DNA from: Nocardiopsis algeriensis
Lineage (GTDB): Bacteria > Actinomycetota > Actinomycetes > Streptosporangiales > Streptosporangiaceae
Assembly: GCF_014203695.1 (NCBI RefSeq)
Contig: NZ_JACHJO010000004.1
Location: 62,001 to 126,000 of the forward strand
DNA length: 64,000 nt
Direction: 5' to 3'
The notes under the pieces are model-generated. The model had not been told where the DNA came from and did not search any database. It saw nothing but the letters and a program-made list of their open reading frames with translations. This document shows, piece by piece, positions 58,620-64,000 of this stretch (positions are counted from its first letter, which is position 1; every line of letters starts with the position of its first letter). The translations under genes and the position numbers were made by a program.

Positions 58620-59423
58620 TCACTCGTCGTCTTCGGCAGTGTTCTCGGAGAGCGGAGCCTCAGGAAGGGGGATCCCCAGGTCCAGCTCGGCGTTGGCCTG
58701 CCGGAGCATCTTGCGCCACTTGGCGGCGGACAGACTTCTCAGCGACACCTGCTCGAAGCGCACGGACCGGCCATCGGGGCCGGTGATGACGGAGAACCAC
58801 CCCTCCGCTTCCGCTTCTGTGGTGATCGTGGCTCCCGCAGCGGTCAGAACTGCCCGCCGACGCTCCACTTTCCGCCGCAGGTAACGCTTTCGGCGCTCTG
58901 CTTTTCCACGCGAGGGCACACCGGCCTTGACCTGGCCCCAGGTGCGTTCGGCGTGGCTGGTGCCGTAGGCCACCACATCGACCAGATCCGGTGCGACAGT
59001 GGCGTAGTAGCCCATGTGCGCCAGGCTCAGCCATCCCTCCGCGCTCCGGGACCAGCGCCTCATGGCTGCGAAGTCCTCGATCATCGTCTTGATGCTGGAC
59101 TCGGCCTGAGCGCGGGTGAAGCCTTCGTGTGCTTTCAGGAAGGCATCGACAGCATTCCGCGTGACACCCAGGGTCGTGATGTCGTAGGAGTCCAGAGGAC
59201 AGGGCTCCGGGTTCACCGGCGTGGAGTAGTGGGGCCTGCTCGAACCGAAGCGGGCCGGGTCGGGAGCGGGAGTGGTGTAGCCGGGGCAGCCGTCGGCGCG
59301 GCACCATCCGTCGGCGTGGTCGGTGGGGTTGGTGCAGCGCAGGCCGTTGGCCAGGTAGCGCTTGCACGTGCGGCAGCGGGAGTTCCGCTCGAGACGGCGG
59401 GCAAGGGTGCGGGGGTCTGCCAT
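58620..59423 (-). CDS. Unknown protein with N-terminal Cys-rich (zinc-binding) region
   Basis: 267 aa from ATG 59423. Residues 16-48 contain CRTCKRYLANGLRC..P..H.DGWCRADGC, enough Cys/His for one or two zinc sites. The rest is helical with RGKAERRKRYLRRKVERRRA, a basic stretch suited to nucleic-acid binding. No known family. It lies between the kinase-helicase/methylase group and the DruH-like gene and is divergent from the latter, so it could be an accessory or regulatory protein of either system. Confidence 0.6.
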   Translation of the reverse strand: MADPRTLARRLERNSRCRTCKRYLANGLRCTNPTDHADGWCRADGCPGYTTPAPDPARFGSSRPHYSTPVNPEPCPLDSYDITTLGVTRNAVDAFLKAHEGFTRAQAESSIKTMIEDFAAMRRWSRSAEGWLSLAHMGYYATVAPDLVDVVAYGTSHAERTWGQVKAGVPSRGKAERRKRYLRRKVERRRAVLTAAGATITTEAEAEGWFSVITGPDGRSVRFEQVSLRSLSAAKWRKMLRQANAELDLGIPLPEAPLSENTAEDDE

Positions 59424-59636
59424 GGGTCCTTCCCGGTTCGGAGAGGTCGGTTCGCTCGTCACTGCGCCGGTTGTGCGTCGTCGGTAGCCACGGCGCGGCC
59501 GCGCGCTGACCGGATCCAGGTGGCGCCCGGGAGGCACGGAGCGGCACAGCCGGTGTTGCGACTGCCCGCCCTCCTCGGTCACCGCCTCCATGACACGCGC
59601 CACCATCCGCGCACAGAAAGTAGTTCTGCCTATGCG

Positions 59637-59666
59637 TTGACAACGTTTTCAGCATAACCATATGTT
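59637..59666 (+). promoter_or_regulatory. Sigma-70-like promoter for the DruH-like operon
   Basis: TTGACA (59637-59642), 18-bp spacer, TATGTT (59661-59666), about 50 bp before GTG 59718. The -35 is a perfect consensus. Confidence 0.5.
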
Positions 59667-59717
59667 GGTGGCGCTGTCAGGCGGAATCCCGCTCCCCTCC
59701 TCCCCCGGAGAACGGTT

Positions 59718-62700
59718 GTGCCCTTCCCCCAGTCATGTATGGTCTCGGCCAAAGCCCACCCTCTGGCCGAGGAGTACGAACTGCTCAGGGAGTGGGAGGG
59801 GCACTGGCGACCCGCACTGGAACGGGTTCAGCGGGCTTTCGAGGTGGACGCCTCCGCCGAGGACCTCGCCAGGGTCGCCCGTGCGCTCGGTCGCGTTCTC
59901 TCCCCTTACCTCGGCATCAGCGACGTTCCCCGCTTCGACCGCTGGCCCGCCTGCACCGTCATGGTCACCGCAGGGGCCGCCACGGAGAACTACCGTGAGG
60001 GCGCCTTCTGGGACGACCTGTGGGCATTCCTCGGTCTGCCCCCGGCGCACCGCAGAACGCAGGAGGCCTGGGGCGACGAGTTCCTCCGTTCGCTGAGAGT
60101 CATCGGACTCCAGCAGGCCTCTGACGGCGGTACTGCCCGGGGCACGAAGAAGTACGTGACCTCGGTGCTCCTGCACGCCGGAGTACCCACCTACTGCCTC
60201 GACGACTTGTTCGACCTGCTCCTGACCTGGCGCCACCAGTTCCCCACCGCATCCACAGACAGTTTCCTTGACTGGGTCGACGGGGCCAGGTCACGCCTGG
60301 ACTCCCTGGACTCGCCCGCGCGCACCTTCCTGCGAGAGAGCCGGGAGCAAGCAATGGACGTCCTGGAGCGCTGCGTCCTCCTGCTCGACCGCCTGACCGC
60401 CAACCCCTCGGACGCGGGAGCGTGGTCGGACGCGGGACTGGCCGAGCGCTTCCAGCGCCCTGCCCTGCAGGCGCTGGTCCGCCACCAGAACCGCGACCAC
60501 CAGCCGACGGCGCAGACCTCGGAGCCCCACCTCCACTTCGTGTCAGGGAAGAAGGAGGTCCAGCTCATCCTTCCCCCGGGGTGGTCCGCGTCCCCTGACA
60601 GCGCCAGTTGGCTGCGGCCGTCCTCGAAGAACAGCTCCCCGAACACGGTCGTCCTCGCCCGTTTCGTTCGGCAGATACACCTCGTGGGACCCGAAAGCCC
60701 CGAATCGACGAGCATGCCGCTCCACGCCGAGGGCGACGAACTGCTCGTCTTCACCCGGCAAGGCAGGGCGGTCCCCCTGAACCACGACGTCCTTCCCCAG
60801 ACACTGTGGCTGCTGCACCCCCGGGACTCGCTCGTGCTCTCGGCCGGGGCAACCCTCCTTCAGAGGGAGGACCTCACCGACAGCTGGGACCACTGGCAGG
60901 CCTCCTGGGTGGACCTGCCTCCAGGAAGCTGGTTCCGCTCCGGCCCCGGACCGGTGCACCGGGTGGCTCGGGCCTCTGCCCCGCCACCCGAGGTGGTGTT
61001 CCCCGTTCCTCCGCCGGGGGTGACCGACCCGTGGGGCCAACCGGTGTACGTGGGCCGCCCCTCGGTGTCCCTGCCCTCGTGCGTCGGCGCCCCTTGGAAG
61101 ATCCAGGTCTTCTCCAGGGGCTCTGAGGGCACATCTCCTCTGACCGAACACGTGCTCTTCGAGGGCTGTAAGGTCGACCCGATGGCGCCCCTCCCCGGCC
61201 CCCAGCTCGGTTCCTTCACCCTGCGGGCACAGCGCCGTGGGGAGAAGGCCCACGAGTGGCACTTCAGTCTGGCCGAGGGCGTGAACGTCTCCCACAGGCC
61301 GCGCCTGCGGCTCTTCGACACATCGGGGCCGGAGCCGTGCCGTTCGCGCCTTACCTGGCCCAGCAAATTCACCAGCGCGCGCGGCTCGTTCGACTACTCC
61401 CCTCATACGTCGGGGCATCCCGTCCACATCCACAGCTCCCAGGGAGAACTCTCCTTCACCATCGAAGTTCCCCGTCTGGAGGTGGCGCTCTCCGAGAGGC
61501 TCCTCTGGTCCAGCAGGACTCTCGACCTCACCCCGGAGCAGCTGCGCGAGTGCGGCGACCTCCTCGTTCGACGCTCGGATCAGGGCACCGAGTTGGGCAA
61601 CGCCTCGTTGCGACTGGTCTCCCCAGACGGTGACATCCTCCAGCGGGAGCAGCCGCGCGGCTATCGAGGAGACACCCTCGCCTTTCCTCTGGCCAGGTTC
61701 AACGAGGCGGCACAGGCCCACCACGAGGTGACCGTCGAACTGCAGCTCGACGACAGGACCTGCCAGGTGGTGCGGGTACGTCCCGCACCGCTGGCGACCG
61801 AAGCGGTCTTCGGGGAGGACGACCGCATCCAGCTGCACTGCGCCCAGGCCGGCGAGCAGCTCATCGCGGCTCTGTACCAGGAACACGCCCCCTGGCGCAG
61901 CCCCACCGTGTTCCGCGTACAGGACGGACAGATCTCCACCGAGGAGCACTTCAGCATCGGCGGGCCCGTGCGCGTCCTGCTCCGTGTCGACGACCCCTGG
62001 GCCGTCTCCCCCGACTTCCCCGCCTGGCCCGGACCCGCGGACGGCACCGTCCTGGAATGCGACATGCCAGGGCGTCCCAACAGCCGGGACCGGGAGGAGG
62101 ACCTCCTGTGCACCTACCTGAGCGGAAGGAAGACCCCTGTCGGCCCGGGCACCCTTCTGAGCGAAGCCAACACGGCCCGTGTGTGGACGGCTCTGACCAA
62201 CATGGGGACCGCCGTGCCCCGTGATGTGCGCGAGCGTTTCTCCGTCCTGTTGAAGGAGATCGCCCGATCCCCGGGAAGCGCCCTGTCCGACTACACCGCT
62301 GCGGCTTCCTCCCCGGTCTCGGCGGTGTGGGCCCTCATCCTGTGCGGAGCGGCGAGCACCCTGCCCGAAGCGCATCCCGGCGAGGGCGAGCTGACCGCCC
62401 TGTGGGAGCGCAACCCTGTGGCGGCGGTCCTGCTGTCACGGAACGCGATCAGGATGACGCCTCCGGACGCTTCGGGCAGCACGGTTCCCGAAGCGGTGAT
62501 GAGGCGGTGCGGGAGCGCCGCCGAGCCCCTGCTCAGCGGCCTGCCCAGGCCGCTCGCACCGCAAGCACCCGGCGAACGCACCGGTGCGACCCCGACCAAG
62601 CGGGAACTGGCCGATGCGCTGCGCTGCTCACCGGGGTCCCGGATCGGCTTTCTCGACCCGGCCGCAGAACAGCTCGCGGTGGAGCGCGCCGCCCGCCTCG

Positions 62701-63053
62701 ACACCTCCCTGATCGGAGCACTGGCCGAGCAGGGCGCGGACGTGTTCCGCAGGGTCCACGGCATGTGTGCCCGCCAGGACACACGCTCGGCCAAGGTCCT
62801 CACCCAGCTGCTGGCCCACCGCAGCAGGCTCTGCCCCGAGCCCGCCCGCAAGCTCCCGGCGCTCTCCCTGGCCCTGGCGGTCAACGCCCGTATGAAGGCC
62901 CGTCCGGAGCCGCCGACGGACAGCACCTACCTGGGCACCAGGTACCGGACGCTGTGGTCCGATCTCGCCCGGGCGCTGCCGGAGCTGGCCGCCGTCGACA
63001 TCGTGCTGGCCGAACTCACGTTGACCGGCCTCGAGCGGGCACAGCTGCACTAG
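59718..63053 (+). CDS. Large protein of unknown fold, DruH-like partner of the downstream helicase
   Basis: 1111 aa from GTG 59718 with GGAG 8-11 nt upstream. No ATPase or nuclease motif is visible. The N-terminal 200 residues are helical with WGDEFLRSLRVIGLQ and VLLHAGVPTYCLDDLFDLLL; the central 500 residues look beta-rich, as in repeated beta-sandwich modules (LVGPESPE, LLVFTRQGR, SWFRSGPGPVHRV); the C-terminus is helical. Size, gene order and the HAGVPTYC block recall DruH of Druantia type III, which sits directly before DruE. That identification is from memory and needs a profile search. The helicase gene follows after 12 bp, so they form an operon. Confidence 0.55.
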   Translation: MPFPQSCMVSAKAHPLAEEYELLREWEGHWRPALERVQRAFEVDASAEDLARVARALGRVLSPYLGISDVPRFDRWPACTVMVTAGAATENYREGAFWDDLWAFLGLPPAHRRTQEAWGDEFLRSLRVIGLQQASDGGTARGTKKYVTSVLLHAGVPTYCLDDLFDLLLTWRHQFPTASTDSFLDWVDGARSRLDSLDSPARTFLRESREQAMDVLERCVLLLDRLTANPSDAGAWSDAGLAERFQRPALQALVRHQNRDHQPTAQTSEPHLHFVSGKKEVQLILPPGWSASPDSASWLRPSSKNSSPNTVVLARFVRQIHLVGPESPESTSMPLHAEGDELLVFTRQGRAVPLNHDVLPQTLWLLHPRDSLVLSAGATLLQREDLTDSWDHWQASWVDLPPGSWFRSGPGPVHRVARASAPPPEVVFPVPPPGVTDPWGQPVYVGRPSVSLPSCVGAPWKIQVFSRGSEGTSPLTEHVLFEGCKVDPMAPLPGPQLGSFTLRAQRRGEKAHEWHFSLAEGVNVSHRPRLRLFDTSGPEPCRSRLTWPSKFTSARGSFDYSPHTSGHPVHIHSSQGELSFTIEVPRLEVALSERLLWSSRTLDLTPEQLRECGDLLVRRSDQGTELGNASLRLVSPDGDILQREQPRGYRGDTLAFPLARFNEAAQAHHEVTVELQLDDRTCQVVRVRPAPLATEAVFGEDDRIQLHCAQAGEQLIAALYQEHAPWRSPTVFRVQDGQISTEEHFSIGGPVRVLLRVDDPWAVSPDFPAWPGPADGTVLECDMPGRPNSRDREEDLLCTYLSGRKTPVGPGTLLSEANTARVWTALTNMGTAVPRDVRERFSVLLKEIARSPGSALSDYTAAASSPVSAVWALILCGAASTLPEAHPGEGELTALWERNPVAAVLLSRNAIRMTPPDASGSTVPEAVMRRCGSAAEPLLSGLPRPLAPQAPGERTGATPTKRELADALRCSPGSRIGFLDPAAEQLAVERAARLDTSLIGALAEQGADVFRRVHGMCARQDTRSAKVLTQLLAHRSRLCPEPARKLPALSLALAVNARMKARPEPPTDSTYLGTRYRTLWSDLARALPELAAVDIVLAELTLTGLERAQLH

Positions 63054-63065
63054 AAAGCAGGAAGC

Positions 63066-64000
63066 ATGACCACTCCAGTCAACGCGATCGACCCGCTCGG
63101 GGTCAGCGATCTGATCAGCACCACCTACCGGCGCTACCTGCGCTCGCTCATGCCGCTGCGCGATCCGGCGCTGGCCGAGGCGCTGCGGGAGCAGATCGAC
63201 ACCAGTCCCCTGCTGAGCAAGGGACCGCTGCTGGAGGCCACTCCGCCCTACGCCACCGGGGCCACTCCCGGGCAACTCGTCGAAGAAGGGGTGCTCTCCC
63301 CCGGGTTCGCCGCCCCCGGCGGGCCCCGCATCAGCCTCGACCGCCCTCTGTACGCCCACCAGGAAGCGGCGATCCGCAAGGCCCGGGCCGGACGCAACCT
63401 CGTCGTGGCCACCGGTACGGGTTCGGGAAAGACCGAGAGCTTCCTGGTGCCGATCCTCAACGCCCTGGAGGAGGAACGCGAGCAGGGCACCCTGGGGCCC
63501 GGAGTGCGGGCGGTCCTGCTCTACCCGATGAACGCGCTGGCCAACGACCAGCTCAAGCGGTTGCGCGAGGAACTGCTGGCTGCCAGCCCCCACATCACCT
63601 TCGGCCGCTACACGGGAGAGACCAGGAACACCGAGCGCGATGCCCTGGAGCAGTTCCGCAAGATGCACGGTACCGAGCCGCTGCCCAACGAGCTGATCAG
63701 CCGGGAGCAGATGCGCGAGAACCCACCGCACCTGCTGCTGACCAACTACGCGATGCTCGAGTACCTGCTGCTGCGCCCCGCCGACCTGGACCTGTTCGAG
63801 GGCGAGCACTCCGGGCACTGGAGGTTCATCGCCCTGGACGAGGCACACGTCTACGACGGTGCCAAGGCGGCCGAGATCGCCATGCTGCTGCGGCGCCTGC
63901 GCGACCGGGTCGCCCGCGGCCGGGAGCTGCAGTGCATCGCCACCAGCGCCACCGTCGGCGACGACCCCGCCAAGGTCACCGAGTTCGCCTCGAAACTGTT
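63066..64000 (+). CDS. DEAD/DEAH-box helicase, DruE/DpdJ-like (3' end outside window)
   Basis: 311 codons visible from ATG 63066 (GCAGGA upstream). Lobe 1 motifs: YAHQEAAIRKARAGRN, VATGTGSGKTESFLVPIL, LLYPMNALANDQLKRL, FGRYTGE, LLLTNYAMLEYLLLRP, FIALDEAHVYDGAKAAEIAML and CIATSATVGDD. It is of the same broad class as the helicase part of the 2080-aa kinase fusion, yet clearly distinct. Coupled to the preceding 1111-aa gene. In Druantia type III the helicase DruE follows DruH in just this way; Dpd-system helicases are an alternative. Confidence 0.82.
   Translation, partial: MTTPVNAIDPLGVSDLISTTYRRYLRSLMPLRDPALAEALREQIDTSPLLSKGPLLEATPPYATGATPGQLVEEGVLSPGFAAPGGPRISLDRPLYAHQEAAIRKARAGRNLVVATGTGSGKTESFLVPILNALEEEREQGTLGPGVRAVLLYPMNALANDQLKRLREELLAASPHITFGRYTGETRNTERDALEQFRKMHGTEPLPNELISREQMRENPPHLLLTNYAMLEYLLLRPADLDLFEGEHSGHWRFIALDEAHVYDGAKAAEIAMLLRRLRDRVARGRELQCIATSATVGDDPAKVTEFASKL

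Noticed and set aside
60543..62375. 610-aa minus-strand open frame
   Set aside because: Antisense of the DruH-like gene; no recognisable domain.
59718..64000. Dpd (7-deazaguanine) DNA modification system
   Set aside because: No DpdA transglycosylase-like gene or queuosine-pathway genes are present, although the helicase resembles DpdJ-type enzymes.

Overview
The window is high-GC DNA with actinobacterial codon use, many GTG starts and tightly overlapping ATGA/GTGA gene junctions. It carries several families typical of filamentous actinomycetes: XRE regulators with DUF5753, DUF397 and DUF6879 partners, ATP-binding anti-sigma-like proteins, and a class I lasso peptide operon. A Nocardiopsis-, Streptomonospora- or Streptomyces-like host is the best guess, but that is inference. 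Almost the whole window is accessory genome: defence genes, toxin or immunity genes, small regulators, insertion sequences and gene relics. glutamyl-tRNA synthetase is the only housekeeping-type gene.

Layout. 0-5.4 kb: two divergent SNF2-type helicases, one carrying a C-terminal DUF3883 domain. 5.5-10.4 kb: an IS630 relic, an AT-rich GIY-YIG-like (T5orf172/MUG113) gene, a nonsense-mutated IS5 transposase, a YdcF-like gene and a Panacea/PemK toxin-antitoxin pair. 10.9-15.8 kb: an AraC regulator divergent from a DUF2000 gene, then two mirror-image cassettes (small protein, DUF6879, XRE-DUF5753). 16-19 kb: a compact four-gene lasso peptide operon (precursor, cyclase, leader peptidase, GNAT acetyltransferase), followed by a truncated phage-type integrase. 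19.7-23 kb: small membrane proteins divergent from a two-component system. 23-25.8 kb: a phosphatidylserine-decarboxylase-family enzyme, an HD-domain protein and a NUDIX protein. 26-32 kb: three IS elements around repeated copies of a YezG-like immunity gene with toxin-tail relics. 32.4-36.7 kb: three NUDIX genes, a second near-identical YdcF gene and a VanZ-like protein. 37.5-42.4 kb: gltX, an ATP-binding/membrane pair, XRE with three DUF397 genes, and a fifth NUDIX gene.

42.9-64 kb is a defence island. A leftward operon encodes a 2080-aa Ser/Thr-kinase + DEAD-like helicase + DUF1998 + Vsr-like nuclease fusion, then a SNF2/RapA helicase, then an Eco57I-type adenine methyltransferase. Divergent from it is an HTH-N6-methylase whose catalytic motif looks altered. 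A Cys-rich protein of unknown function follows, and then a 1111-aa protein coupled to a second large DEAH helicase that runs off the window and resembles a Druantia type III pair. The kinase-headed operon looks like a DISARM- or Druantia-related composite and is the strongest candidate here for an undescribed defence system. The lasso operon is the second highlight: its predicted 15-residue core has an 8-membered Gly1-Glu8 ring and one lysine, and it is coupled to an acetyltransferase, as in albusnodin-type clusters.
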